This document shows positions 51,739-60,832 of a DNA stretch of 64,000 nucleotides, piece after piece. Position 1 is the first letter of the stretch, and every line of letters starts with the position of its first letter. The stretch lies in contig JBLNCP010000029.1 of assembly GCA_050260775.1 (NCBI GenBank), positions 1 through 64,000 of the forward strand, read 5' to 3'. Origin of the DNA: CALABS01 sp050260775. Its GTDB lineage: Bacteria > Pseudomonadota > Alphaproteobacteria > Rhodospirillales > Magnetospirillaceae. The position numbers were made by a program, and so were the translations under genes. The notes beneath the pieces are model-generated. The model was not told the DNA's origin and did not search any database. It was given only the letters and a program-made list of their open reading frames with translations.

Positions 51739-54503
51739 GCGGCACCTTTTTGGGCGGCAAGCATGGTGGCGATGGTGGTCAACAGCGAGTCGCGGTCGAA
51801 CTTGGCGACATAGTCATTGAAGCCCACTTGGCGGCCGCGCTCGAAGTCCTTCTCGGTTGCGTGCGACGACAGGGCGATCATCGGGGTGGCCTGCCAGCGC
51901 CCCTCGGAGCGCACGGCGCGGGCGAAGTCGAAGCCGTTCATGCCGGGCATTTCGATGTCGCTGATGATCATGTCGAACTCGTCGCCGCGTTCGCGCAGCA
52001 CCAGCGCCCGGTCCGGCCCCTCGACCGCGATCACCTCATAGCCGGCGACCGCCAGCAGCGGGGTGAGCAGGTTGCGGAAGAACGGGCTGTCGTCGACCAG
52101 CAGGATGCGCGGCTGCGCGTGCTCGTCCTCGCCGTATTCCTGGTCGGGACGGCCGAACCAGTCGCCGAACGCCTGCGGCAGGTAGTAGCCGGCGTCGATG
52201 ATGGTGGTGGCCTTGCCGGCGATGACCGCGGTGCCGATGACCCCGGTGCGGTCGCCGGACAGCTCGACCTTCAGGCGGTCCTCGACGATGTCGACGATCT
52301 CCTCGACCACCAGGCCCATGGTGCGGTCGCGGTCCGAGAACACCAGCACCGGCTGGCGGCCCTCGGCGCGGAACTGGGCCGAGCCGTCGATGGCGACCAG
52401 CGGCATGAGATGGCCGCGGTACTGCACCATCGGCTTGCCGTGGCTGTACTCGACCTCGCCGACGTCGATCTCCTCGAGGCGGGCGACCAGGGCCAGCGGC
52501 ACCGCCTTGAGGTCCTCCCCGCCGGCGCGGAACACCAGCAGCGAGGTCTTGGCGTCCGAGTGGCTCTCGCGCACCACCGAGGCCTCGGCCGGCTGGTTGC
52601 CGCCCAGCAGGCCGGATTCGCCGGTGGCGCCGGCGATGCCGTTGGGGTCGAGGATCATGATCACCGAGCCGTCGCCCAGGATGGTGTTGCCCGAGAACAT
52701 CGAGATGTTCCGCAGGATCGGCGCCACCGGCTTGACCACGATTTCCTCGGTGTCGAACACGCGGTCGACGATGATGCCGAAGGTGTAGGTGCCGACCTGG
52801 GTGACGACGATGAAGGTCTCGGACTGCTCGCCGCCGCCCTCGCCTTGGAGGCGCAGCTGGTCGCGCAACGACACCAGCGGCAGCAGGCGGTCACGCAGGC
52901 GCAGCACCGGCGCGTTGTTGATCAGCTCGATGCGGTGCTCGGAATTGGCGGTGGTGCGCACCAGTTCCAGCACGCTGATCTGCGGGATGGCGAAGCGCTC
53001 GCTGGCGCACTCGACGATCAGCGCCGAGACGATGGCCAGCGTCAGCGGGATCTTGATGACGAAGGTCGAGCCCTTGCCCGGCTGGGACTTCAGCTCGACC
53101 GTGCCGCCGATCTTCTCGATGTTGGTGCGCACCACGTCCATGCCGACGCCGCGGCCCGACACGCTGGTCACCTTTTCGGCGGTCGAGAAGCCGGCCTTGA
53201 AGATGAACTGGTAGATCTGCTGCGGCGACATGGCGTCCAGCTCGGACTCGGTCGCCAGGCCGTTGGCGATGGCCTTCTGGCGGATGCGGTCGAGGTTGAG
53301 GCCGCGGCCGTCGTCGGAGATCTCGATGATGATGTGGCCGCCCTCGTGGAAGGCGTTCAGCACCACCTTGCCGACTTCCGGCTTGCCCACCCGCTTGCGC
53401 TCCTCGGGGCCCTCGAGGCCGTGGTCGGCCGAGTTGCGCACCATGTGGGTCAGCGGGTCCTTGATCAGCTCCAGGACCTGGCGGTCGAGCTCGGTCTCGG
53501 CGCCCAGCATCTGCAGGTCGATCTTCTTGCCCATTTCGACCGAGAGGTCGCGGACGATGCGCGGCAGCTTGGCCCAGGCGTTGCCGATCGGCTGCATGCG
53601 GGTCTTCATCACGCCTTCCTGCAGGTCGGTCGTGATGTGGCTGAGGCGCTGCAAGGGCGCGGTGAACTCGCTGTCGTCGCGGCCGCGCACCATCTGCAGC
53701 AGCTGGTTGCGCGTCAGCACCAGCTCCGAGACCAGCGTCATCAGGTTCTCGAGCAGTTCGACGTTGACGCGGATGGTCTGGGCGGCGACCGAGGATTCCT
53801 TGGGCTCGCCGGCGGCCTCGGCCGGGGCGGCGGGCTGCTTGGTCACGGCCAGCGGGCTGGCGGTCGGGGCCGGCACGCTCGGCTTGACCTCGGGCACCGG
53901 CTCGGGGGTGGGAGCCGGGGCGGCGGCCGCCGCCGCGTCCTTGGCGGCCTGGGCGGCGGCCTCCTTCTGACGCTCCTTCTCCATCTCGGCCAGGATGTCG
54001 GTTTCGCTGGCCGCCTTCTTGCCGGCGGCATAGGCGGCTTCGACTTCGGCCAGCAGGTCGGCGGCGACCGGGAACGGCGCGTCGTCGACGGCCGGAGCGG
54101 CCGCGGCCGCGGCCGGCTGGGCGTTGTAGCGGCCCTCGGCCATGGCGTTCAGCCGGTCGATGAGGTCGCCGTCCTCGCCCTCGGGCTCGCACTCGTTCTG
54201 TTCGAGGTGCGACAGGATCAGCTTGATGCGGTCGATCGCCTGCAGGATCAGGGTGACGGCGTCGGCGGTGACTTCCAGTTCGCCGTCACGGATCTTGCCG
54301 AGCACGTTCTCGCCGGCGTGGGCGACATGCTCCAGGCGGGGCAGGCCGAGGAAGCCGCAGGTGCCCTTGATGGTGTGGACCAGCCGGAAGATGTTCTGGA
54401 GAATCCCCGGTTCGGGGTTCTGTTCCAGCTTGACCAGTTCGACGTCGAGAACGGAAAGACTTTCCGAGGTCTCGGTCAAAAATTCGCTGAGGAGATCATC
54501 CAT
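51735..54503 (-). CDS. cheA: Hybrid chemotaxis kinase CheA with C-terminal receiver
   Basis: The 922-residue protein starts with an HPt domain (His43 in LVHTIKGTCG), a long Ala/Pro-rich linker (120-235), dimerisation and ATPase parts (NSADHGLE, SDDGRGLN, GRGVGMDVVRTNI), two CheW-like domains (about 490-625 and 650-785) and a receiver (800-918) with VDDSPFFRN and SDIEMPGMNG. The added second CheW-like and receiver domains are unusual compared with E. coli CheA and suggest an internal phosphate sink. It leads the che operon. Confidence 0.95.
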   Translation of the reverse strand: MDDLLSEFLTETSESLSVLDVELVKLEQNPEPGILQNIFRLVHTIKGTCGFLGLPRLEHVAHAGENVLGKIRDGELEVTADAVTLILQAIDRIKLILSHLEQNECEPEGEDGDLIDRLNAMAEGRYNAQPAAAAAAPAVDDAPFPVAADLLAEVEAAYAAGKKAASETDILAEMEKERQKEAAAQAAKDAAAAAAPAPTPEPVPEVKPSVPAPTASPLAVTKQPAAPAEAAGEPKESSVAAQTIRVNVELLENLMTLVSELVLTRNQLLQMVRGRDDSEFTAPLQRLSHITTDLQEGVMKTRMQPIGNAWAKLPRIVRDLSVEMGKKIDLQMLGAETELDRQVLELIKDPLTHMVRNSADHGLEGPEERKRVGKPEVGKVVLNAFHEGGHIIIEISDDGRGLNLDRIRQKAIANGLATESELDAMSPQQIYQFIFKAGFSTAEKVTSVSGRGVGMDVVRTNIEKIGGTVELKSQPGKGSTFVIKIPLTLAIVSALIVECASERFAIPQISVLELVRTTANSEHRIELINNAPVLRLRDRLLPLVSLRDQLRLQGEGGGEQSETFIVVTQVGTYTFGIIVDRVFDTEEIVVKPVAPILRNISMFSGNTILGDGSVIMILDPNGIAGATGESGLLGGNQPAEASVVRESHSDAKTSLLVFRAGGEDLKAVPLALVARLEEIDVGEVEYSHGKPMVQYRGHLMPLVAIDGSAQFRAEGRQPVLVFSDRDRTMGLVVEEIVDIVEDRLKVELSGDRTGVIGTAVIAGKATTIIDAGYYLPQAFGDWFGRPDQEYGEDEHAQPRILLVDDSPFFRNLLTPLLAVAGYEVIAVEGPDRALVLRERGDEFDMIISDIEMPGMNGFDFARAVRSEGRWQATPMIALSSHATEKDFERGRQVGFNDYVAKFDRDSLLTTIATMLAAQKGAA

Positions 54504-54621
54504 GGCCGACTCCAGCTTCCCACCCTAATGCCGCACCGAGATTCCAGAAGTGGAAATTCACCAAAGTTACGTGTGCGACACGACCGACTAATATCACGGT
54601 CAGGGGACCTTTCAAAGACGC

Positions 54622-55290
54622 CTAACCATCGGAAGGAGAGCCTCCGCCTTCCGAAGGGGCAGGTGTATATCCGGCGGTCAGACTCAGCTCCGCCGGGGTG
54701 GACGCGACGGCGACGGGCGTACCGCGCGCCGCGGCAATGATGCGGGTGAACTGGGCCTGCGCCCCCCGCGGCCCGGAGGGGAGGGCGCCGTCGATCAGCA
54801 CGGCGCGCGCCTCCTCGGCCAGCTCGGTCGGCTCGCCGCGGGCGGTCACGGCGAGACCGCTCGCCGAACCGGCGACCGTCACCCGGCCGCCGCGCGGCAG
54901 CGCATCCTTGGCCACCAGCGCGAGGTTGATCAGAAGCCGCGCCAGATCGCCGTCCAACGGGGCGCCGTCGAGGCGCCAGTCGAGGCCGATGCCGTTCGAG
55001 GCGCCCGAGACGGCGGTGCGCAAATAGGATTCGACCAGCTCGCGGATGGCAGGGGCGGATTGGGGCGCGCTGGCCGGCGGGCCGAAGGCGGCGCGGAAGA
55101 ACTTGAGGCGGGCGGCGGCGCCGGCCGCGCTGGCGGCCACCAGGGCCAGGGTCTCGCCGTCCGGCAGGTCGGCGTCGGCATCCTCGAACAACTCGGCGCC
55201 GGCCGACGCCGCGCCGACCGGCCCGGCCAGATCATGGCACAGCCGGGCGCACAGCAGTTCGGCGAGCCGAACGTCGTCGCAGGAAGTCAT
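54622..55290 (-). CDS. chpT: Histidine phosphotransferase ChpT-like
   Basis: The 222-residue protein has the ChpT dimer-helix with the phosphorylated His19 in LLCARLCHDLAGPVGA and a degenerate ATPase-like half. In alphaproteobacteria ChpT relays phosphate from the hybrid kinase CckA to CtrA and CpdR. Placement just upstream of cheA is known for several species and could allow shared expression with motility. A 118-base gap separates it from cheA. Confidence 0.85.
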   Translation of the reverse strand: MTSCDDVRLAELLCARLCHDLAGPVGAASAGAELFEDADADLPDGETLALVAASAAGAAARLKFFRAAFGPPASAPQSAPAIRELVESYLRTAVSGASNGIGLDWRLDGAPLDGDLARLLINLALVAKDALPRGGRVTVAGSASGLAVTARGEPTELAEEARAVLIDGALPSGPRGAQAQFTRIIAAARGTPVAVASTPAELSLTAGYTPAPSEGGGSPSDG

Positions 55291-55400
55291 GGAAAATCCC
55301 GCCCCTCGAAGGACAATAGCCTATACCCGGTCAGGGTAGCAGCCTTCCGGCGGCGTGCGAAGCCGATTCCCTAGGGCGGAGCAGTGCGCCCGGTCGATTG

Positions 55401-55994
55401 TCACAGGCTGCGGCGGGCCTTGAGGGCGGCGCTGATGGTGCCGTCGTCCAGGTAGTCCAGTTCCCCGCCCACCGGCACCCCGTGGGCGAGGCCGGAAACG
55501 GCGATGCCGGCGCCGTGCAGGCGGTCGGCGAGGTAGTGGGCGGTGGTCTGTCCCTCGACGGTGGCCGGGGTGGCGAGGATCACCTCGGCCACCTGACCGT
55601 GGCGCGCCCGCGCCAGCAGGCGGTCGATGCCCAGATCCTCGGGGCCGATCCCGTCCAGCGCCGACAGCAATCCCCCCAGCACCTGGTAGCGGCCGGTGAA
55701 CGAGCCGGTCCGCTCCATGGCCCACAACGAGGCGACGTCCTCGACCACGCACAGCACGCCGTCGTCACGGCGGGGGTCCGAGCAGATCGAGCAGGGGTCG
55801 ACGCTGTCGAAATTGCCGCAGACCGAGCAGGTCTTCACCTTCTCCGCCGCCTCGGCCAGCGCCTCGGCCAGCGGCACCATCACCAGGTCACGCTTCTCGA
55901 CCAGATGCAGGGCGGCGCGCCGGGCCGAGCGGGGGCCCAAACCCGGCAACCGCGAAAGAAGTTGGATCAGGCGTTCGATCTCGGGGCCGACCAT
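55401..55994 (-). CDS. recR: Recombination protein RecR
   Basis: The 197-residue protein has an N-terminal HhH region (LLSRLPGLGPRSARRAALHL), a four-cysteine zinc site (CSVCGNFDSVDPCSIC) and a Toprim domain with GVLCVVEDVASL and VPVGGELDYLDDGT. It works with RecF or RecO on single-strand gaps. Typical position after dnaX and ybaB. Confidence 0.96.
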   Translation of the reverse strand: MVGPEIERLIQLLSRLPGLGPRSARRAALHLVEKRDLVMVPLAEALAEAAEKVKTCSVCGNFDSVDPCSICSDPRRDDGVLCVVEDVASLWAMERTGSFTGRYQVLGGLLSALDGIGPEDLGIDRLLARARHGQVAEVILATPATVEGQTTAHYLADRLHGAGIAVSGLAHGVPVGGELDYLDDGTISAALKARRSL

Positions 55995-56020
55995 TGCGCG
56001 TCCGGAACAGATCTCTCGGC

Positions 56021-56077
56021 GTCACGCCCGGACCTGATCCGGGCCTCCAGGGATCGCCGGGTCAAGCCCGGCGACGA
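56021..56077. repeat. Dispersed double-palindrome element, copy 3
   Basis: GTCA at 56021 begins an element with a left CCCGGACCTGATCCGGG palindrome and the right GCCGGGTCAAGCCCGGC core at 56055-56071, between recR and ybaB. It lies inside a presumed operon, so it does not fully stop transcription. Confidence 0.75.
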
Positions 56078-56089
56078 CGGGACGAAGGT

Positions 56090-56413
56090 TCAGAACGGCA
56101 GTTTGAAGCCGGCCGGCAGGTTCAGCCCGCCGGTGACCTTGGCCATCTCGTCGGCCATGGCGGCCTCGACCTTGGCCTTGGCGTCGTTGAAGGCGGCGAG
56201 GAGCAGGTCCTCCAGCACCTCGACGTCCTCGGGGTCGACCAGGGACTTGTCGATCTTGACCTTCTTGAGGTCGAACTTGCCGTTCAGCGTGACCTGCAGC
56301 ATGCCGCCGCCCGAGGCGCCGGTGGCCTCCAGATCGGCCATCTTGGCCTGCATCTCGGCCATCTTGGTCTGCATCTGCTGGGCCTGCTTCATCAGGTTGC
56401 CAAGGTTCTTCAT
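56090..56413 (-). CDS. ybaB: YbaB/EbfC nucleoid-associated protein
   Basis: The 107-residue protein matches the YbaB fold (MKNLGNLMKQAQQMQTKMAE at the start; VEVLEDLLLAAFNDAKAK near the end). It binds DNA and is usually cotranscribed with dnaX and recR. Its ATG overlaps the dnaX stop by four bases. Confidence 0.95.
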   Translation of the reverse strand: MKNLGNLMKQAQQMQTKMAEMQAKMADLEATGASGGGMLQVTLNGKFDLKKVKIDKSLVDPEDVEVLEDLLLAAFNDAKAKVEAAMADEMAKVTGGLNLPAGFKLPF

Positions 56414-58182
56414 GGTTCCTCTTCTCCGGAAATCTGGTCGGCGTCGAAAGCGAGCTCGCCCTCTTCGGGTTCATCCGCGGCGATATCGCGCACCACCTCG
56501 ATGGCGGCGCCGGGAAAGGCGGCGAGCACGGCCTGCACCAGCGGGTGGCTGGCCGCGTCCTCGCGCCGCTTGGTCTCGGCCAGGATCTCCTGCTCGGCCA
56601 GGGTCGGCTCGGCCGGATCGACCGTGTTGACCGTAACGGCCCAGCGCCGGCCGGTCCACTCGGCCAGAAGGCGGGCGACCTTCTGCGACAGGTCGGCCGG
56701 GGCCGAGGACGCGGGGCGGAACTCGATCCGTCCGGGTTCGCAACGAACCGGATGGACCTGGGTCTTCATCTGGGCCGCCAGGATGCCTTCGCGCTTCTCG
56801 CTGAACAGCGCCACCACCTCGGCCCAGTTGGCCGGCATGGGCGGCAGCTGGGCGGGCGCCGCCTCGGGCGCGGGCACCAGCTTGAGCGCGGCACTCGGCC
56901 CGCCGCCGCCGGTGGTCTCCATCACCCGCTGCGGCGAGGGTGCCATGGCGAAGCCGCCGCCACCGCCCCCGGTCGGGGCACCACCTCCGCCGGGACCGCG
57001 GGGCGCCGGCGGGTTGTTGCGCATCTGCTCGATGGCCTCGGCCGGGGTGGGCAGGTCGGCGACGTAGGCCAAGCGAACCACCGCCATCTCGGCGGCCTGC
57101 AACGGATTGGGGGCGGAACGGGTCTCGGTGAGGCCCTTGAGCAGCATCTGCCAGGCCCGCGCCAGGTGGGCCATGGACAGCCCCTCCGCCATCTGGCGGC
57201 CGCGCACCCGCTCGGTCTCCGAAGCGGTGCCGGCGGCGTCGAGGGCGTCGGGCGTCAGCTTGAGCCGGGTCAGCCAGTGGGTCAGCTCCAGCATGTCCTG
57301 CAGGACCACGGCCGGGTCGGCGCCCAGGGCGTATTGTTCGCCCATCTGGTCGAGCGCCTCGGCGACGGCGCCCTTCATCACCGCCTCGAACAGGTCGAAG
57401 ACGCGGGCGCGGTCGGCCAGGCCCAGCATGTCGCGCACCTGGGCCTCGGTGACCAGGCCGGCGCCGTGGCTGATGGCCTGGTCCAGGAGCGACAGGCCGT
57501 CGCGCACCGAGCCGTCGGCGGCGCGGGCGATCAGGCGGAGGGCGGCCTCCTCGACCTGGGCCGCCTCCTTCTCGACGATGCCGGCGAAGTGGCCGGCCAG
57601 CACGTCGATGTCGACGCGCCGCAGGTCGAAGCGCTGGCAGCGCGACAGCACCGTCACCGGGATCTTGCGGATCTCGGTGGTGGCGAACACGAACTTCACG
57701 TGCTCGGGCGGTTCCTCCAGCGTCTTCAGCAGCGCGTTGAACGCCGCCGTCGACAGCATGTGGACCTCGTCGATGATGTAGACCTTGAACCGCGCCGAAG
57801 TGGGGCGGTAGCGCACGCCCTCGATGATCTCGCGGATGTCGTTGACGCCGGTGCGGCTGGCGGCGTCCATCTCGAGGACGTCGACGTGGCGGTCCTCGGC
57901 GATGGCCTTGCAGTGCTCGCACACGCCGCAGGGATCGATGGTCGGCCCGCCCTGGCCGTCGGGACCCACGCAGTTCAGCGCGCGGGCGATGATGCGGGCG
58001 GTGGTGGTCTTGCCGACGCCGCGCACGCCGGTCAGCACAAAGGCATGCGCCAGACGCCCCGACTGGATGGCGTTGGTGAGCGTGCGCACCATCGCCTCCT
58101 GCCCGATCAGCCCGGCGAAATCGGTCGGCCGGTACTTGCGGGCGAGGACGCGGTAGGGAGCGGGTGCGGCGGTCTCGGTCAT
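56410..58182 (-). CDS. dnaX: DNA polymerase III subunit gamma/tau
   Basis: The 590-residue clamp-loader ATPase has P-loop GVRGVGKTT near 49, a four-cysteine zinc module (CGVCEHC and the earlier Cys of CVGPDGQ), Walker B in VYIIDEVHML and sensor FATTEIRKIP. A Pro/Gly-rich linker precedes the tau C-terminal domain. I found no obvious slippery heptamer for a gamma frameshift. It heads dnaX-ybaB-recR. Confidence 0.96.
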   Translation of the reverse strand: MTETAAPAPYRVLARKYRPTDFAGLIGQEAMVRTLTNAIQSGRLAHAFVLTGVRGVGKTTTARIIARALNCVGPDGQGGPTIDPCGVCEHCKAIAEDRHVDVLEMDAASRTGVNDIREIIEGVRYRPTSARFKVYIIDEVHMLSTAAFNALLKTLEEPPEHVKFVFATTEIRKIPVTVLSRCQRFDLRRVDIDVLAGHFAGIVEKEAAQVEEAALRLIARAADGSVRDGLSLLDQAISHGAGLVTEAQVRDMLGLADRARVFDLFEAVMKGAVAEALDQMGEQYALGADPAVVLQDMLELTHWLTRLKLTPDALDAAGTASETERVRGRQMAEGLSMAHLARAWQMLLKGLTETRSAPNPLQAAEMAVVRLAYVADLPTPAEAIEQMRNNPPAPRGPGGGGAPTGGGGGGFAMAPSPQRVMETTGGGGPSAALKLVPAPEAAPAQLPPMPANWAEVVALFSEKREGILAAQMKTQVHPVRCEPGRIEFRPASSAPADLSQKVARLLAEWTGRRWAVTVNTVDPAEPTLAEQEILAETKRREDAASHPLVQAVLAAFPGAAIEVVRDIAADEPEEGELAFDADQISGEEEP

Positions 58183-58246
58183 GGCGCCACCATATATCGG
58201 GGCGAAGCGATGGGAAAGCGAGGACTGCCCGTGGCCCGTGTCCCCG

Positions 58247-58774
58247 CTACTCCCCGTATTCGGCCGAACAGTTGGGGGTTTCCCACACGCGCACCAGCAC
58301 GAGGCGGGCGGTTCCGGCCGAGCGCCGCGCCACCGGTTCGGCCAGTTGCAGATACCAGTGCCGGGCCAGCCGTTCGGCGGTGGGCTGGAAGGGAACGATT
58401 GTGAGCTTGGTGCCCAGCCGGGTGTCGGTGGTGGTGGCGAAGCCCTGCTCCTCGACCGTGGCGGCCAGGGCGGCGATCCAGGCCTGCGGCGCCGCCTGGG
58501 CCGGGGCGAACATGGCGAGCAGCTCGCGGTCGGCCAGCGCCGCGATGAAGCCGTGGTCGCAGGGCTCGTCGACCGCCTTCAGCATCTCCTCTTTGAGGAA
58601 GCCGAAATCCACCACCATGTCGGTCTGCTCGCCGTCCTGATGCAGGCCAGCCGCCTCGCACACAGCCTCGACGGCGTAGCGGTGGCCGTGCACGTGCCGG
58701 CACTTGGAGCCGTGGGTCATGATGCGGTGGCCGGCGTCGATCTCGATCCGGCGGGTGACGCGGAAGGGCGCCAT
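58247..58774 (-). CDS. queD: 6-carboxy-tetrahydropterin synthase QueD
   Basis: The 175-residue enzyme has zinc ligands His16 (DAGHRI), His29 and His31 (CRHVHGHRY) and catalytic Cys25. It makes 6-carboxytetrahydropterin in queuosine synthesis. The start MAPFRVTRRIEIDAGH is the family start. It follows queE by two bases. The extra C-terminal length relative to short QueD proteins is a middle insert. Confidence 0.93.
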   Translation of the reverse strand: MAPFRVTRRIEIDAGHRIMTHGSKCRHVHGHRYAVEAVCEAAGLHQDGEQTDMVVDFGFLKEEMLKAVDEPCDHGFIAALADRELLAMFAPAQAAPQAWIAALAATVEEQGFATTTDTRLGTKLTIVPFQPTAERLARHWYLQLAEPVARRSAGTARLVLVRVWETPNCSAEYGE

Positions 58775-58776
58775 GG

Positions 58777-59394
58777 TCAGGGAAATCCTATCAGCTTGTG
58801 CGTCTGGAGCGACAGGCGCCAGCGGGGGTGCGTGCGGCAATAAGCCACGGCGGCCATGGTGTTGGCAACCCGGTCGGGGCCGTCCATGGGCTGCAGGAAG
58901 AAATGGCCGAAGCGCAAGGCCGCGAAGCGCTCGGGCTCGGCGCCCGGCTGCGGGAACACCAGCTTGAGCTCGTGGCCCGAGGTCACCGCCAGCTCGGTGC
59001 CGGCCTTGGGGCTGACGCATACCCAGTCGATGCCGACGGGAAGCGGGCGGGTGCCGTTGGTCTCGATGGCGATCTCGAAGCCGCGCCCGTGCAGCGCCTC
59101 GATCAGGCCCTCGTCCAATTGCAGGCTGGGCTCGCCGCCGGTGACGACCACGAAGCGGCCTAAGTCGCCGGCGGGCCAGGCGGCCAGCACCGCGTCGGCG
59201 AGCCGGGCGGCGTCGGTGAATTTCTCGCCCCCCACGAAGTCGGTGTCGCAGAAGCGGCAGGTGGCGTCGGCACGGTCCTGCTCTCGGCCGCTCCACAGGT
59301 TGCAGCCGGCCAGGCGCAGGAACACCGCCGAGCGCCCGGTGTGGGCGCCCTCGCCTTGCAGGGTGTGGAAGATCTCCTTGACCGCGTAACTCAA
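58777..59394 (-). CDS. queE: 7-carboxy-7-deazaguanine synthase QueE
   Basis: The 205-residue radical SAM enzyme has the cluster cysteines at 31, 46 and 49 (CNLWSG and CRFCD), a widened CxxxCxxC spacing as in QueE, and the GGEPSLQ motif. It converts carboxytetrahydropterin for the queuosine precursor. The start codon is TTG at 59394 with GGAAGG upstream; no in-frame ATG is available before it. Confidence 0.93.
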   Translation of the reverse strand: MSYAVKEIFHTLQGEGAHTGRSAVFLRLAGCNLWSGREQDRADATCRFCDTDFVGGEKFTDAARLADAVLAAWPAGDLGRFVVVTGGEPSLQLDEGLIEALHGRGFEIAIETNGTRPLPVGIDWVCVSPKAGTELAVTSGHELKLVFPQPGAEPERFAALRFGHFFLQPMDGPDRVANTMAAVAYCRTHPRWRLSLQTHKLIGFP

Positions 59395-59465
59395 CTACTC
59401 AGGCCTTCCAGCCGCCATCGAGGCGGCGGCCAAGCGCGCGGAGCGCGCGCCCGGCGAGGACAAAA

Positions 59466-59807
59466 TCAATGATCGCTGCCGTGCAGGATCTGGGAGGCGA
59501 TGCCGGTATCGTACTCCTCGCCGGCCTTGGTCAGCGTCAGCGCATAGGGGAACGAGCCGCGGATCAGGCCCTTGCGCTCCAGCGCCACCCACACCGCCTG
59601 GTTGGCCAGCCCGGTGGCGTCCTTGGACAGCGCGACCTTGCGGCCGACATGGAAGTGGTCGCCGTGCGGATGGGGCAGGGTGGTCAGCACCGCCTCGCCG
59701 GTCTCCAGGCGATTGCAGGTCTCGGGGTAGCGGGCCAGTTCCTGGAAGATCACCAGGGTCTTGCACTGCAGGGGGTTCAGTTTCAGCGGATTGATCTTGG
59801 GGGGCAT
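59466..59807 (-). CDS. Conserved hypothetical protein
   Basis: The 113-residue protein has no known family. It looks like a small soluble domain with helix-turn-helix-like content (CKTLVIFQELARY; TGLANQAVWVALERKGLIRG; LTLTKAGEEYDTG) and a His-rich patch LPHPHGDHFHVGRK. A winged-helix regulator or enzyme-associated domain is possible. The start MPPKINPLKLNPLQ is chosen on the presence of a downstream-consistent frame; earlier in-frame starts exist. Confidence 0.6.
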   Translation of the reverse strand: MPPKINPLKLNPLQCKTLVIFQELARYPETCNRLETGEAVLTTLPHPHGDHFHVGRKVALSKDATGLANQAVWVALERKGLIRGSFPYALTLTKAGEEYDTGIASQILHGSDH

Positions 59808-59838
59808 GGGGTTCCTCGTCGTTGACGGCCGGCATTTA

Positions 59839-59964
59839 ACCACGAAGGCACGAAGACACGAAGGGGGCTCAAAGCCTTTTCCCGTAGGGGATGTCGCAGT
59901 GGATTCCCGCTTTCGCGGGAATGACGGACCTTGGCGTTCCTTCGTGTCTTCGTGCCTTCGTGGT
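59839..59964. repeat. 126-base inverted repeat with perfect 26-base arms
   Basis: Arms at 59839-59864 and 59939-59964 are perfect complements, made of CACGAAGGCACGAAGACACG-type words, and enclose a smaller hairpin (ATTCCCGC/GCGGGAAT) at 59903-59922. It lies between two minus-strand genes, just after the rsmE stop. Confidence 0.9.
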
Positions 59965-59969
59965 GAAGA

Positions 59970-60719
59970 TCAATCCCGCGGCCTTTGCGTCCAATCGCCC
60001 TTGACCGCCTGCACCACCGCCAGCGCGGCGATGGCGGCGGTTTCCGCCCTGAGGATTCGGGGGCCGAGCGACACCGGCCGCGCGAAGGGCAGGCCGGCCA
60101 GCAGGGCGCGCTCCTCGGGGGTGAAACCGCCCTCGGGGCCGACCAGCACGGCCAGCGGTCCCGCCGGCAGGGCGGCGAGAGCCTCGGCGATCGGAGGGCC
60201 GCCGCCGCTCTCGTCGAGGAAGATCAGGACGCGGGCGTGGTCCCAGCCGGCCAGCGCCCTTTCCAGCGGCAGCGGCTCCTTGAGCTCGGGAACGGTCAGG
60301 CGCTCGCATTGCTCGGCGGCCTCGACCATGTGCGCGGCCAGGCGCTCGGAATTGACGCGGCTCATCACGGTGCGGCGGGTGAACACCGGCCATAGGGCGC
60401 TGGCGCCGAGCTCGGCCGCCTTCTCCGCCACCAGGTCGATGCGCTCCTTCTTGATGGGGGCGGCCAGCAGCCACAGGTCCGCCTCCGGCGCCTGCGGCCG
60501 GGTCTGGCGCTCGACCTCCAGCTCGGCGGCGTTCTTGGCGACGCGGGCCAGCCGCGCCAGCCATTCGCCGTCGCGTCCGTTGAACACTGCCACCGCCTCG
60601 CCGGCCTCGGCGCGCATGACGTTGGCCAGGTAGTGGGACTGCTCGCGCGGCAGCGCGACCCGGGCCCCGGCCGAGAGCTCGGCTGCGACGTGCAGGCGGA
60701 ATCGGGCGGTCTCGGTCAA
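59970..60719 (-). CDS. rsmE: 16S rRNA m3U1498 methyltransferase RsmE
   Basis: The 249-residue SPOUT methyltransferase has the PUA-like N-terminus (HYLANVMRAEAGEAV) and the trefoil knot with LVGPEGGFTPEE and LGPRILRAETAAIAAL. It methylates U1498 of 16S rRNA. Length and motifs fit the family; it is divergent from the HlyD gene. Confidence 0.95.
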   Translation of the reverse strand: MTETARFRLHVAAELSAGARVALPREQSHYLANVMRAEAGEAVAVFNGRDGEWLARLARVAKNAAELEVERQTRPQAPEADLWLLAAPIKKERIDLVAEKAAELGASALWPVFTRRTVMSRVNSERLAAHMVEAAEQCERLTVPELKEPLPLERALAGWDHARVLIFLDESGGGPPIAEALAALPAGPLAVLVGPEGGFTPEERALLAGLPFARPVSLGPRILRAETAAIAALAVVQAVKGDWTQRPRD

Positions 60720-60772
60720 CGGGCCATGTCCTCTCGGGTGGATCGGCCTGATCTAACAACAACTTCGGGCAG

Positions 60773-60819
60773 TTGCAATCCACGGGAGGCGGGAATAAGT
60801 TAGTGAGTACAAACAAACT
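60773..60819 (+). promoter_or_regulatory. Export-operon promoter with overlapping TetR-type operator
   Basis: TTGCAA at 60773 and TAAGTT at 60796, 17 bases apart, form a good promoter. The 22-base imperfect palindrome at 60798-60819, AGTTAGTGAG plus its mirror half TACAAACAAACT, matches at 8 of 11 symmetrical positions and overlaps the -10 word and the expected start of transcription. It is the probable binding site of the TetR regulator encoded at the end of the operon. Confidence 0.65.
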
Positions 60820-60832
60820 GGGAGCGCTCCCG

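Noticed and set aside
51750..54740. Open frame of 996 codons antisense to cheA
   Set aside because: Very long but made of low-complexity Leu/Asp/Gly/His/Val; caused by the strong third-position GC bias of cheA.
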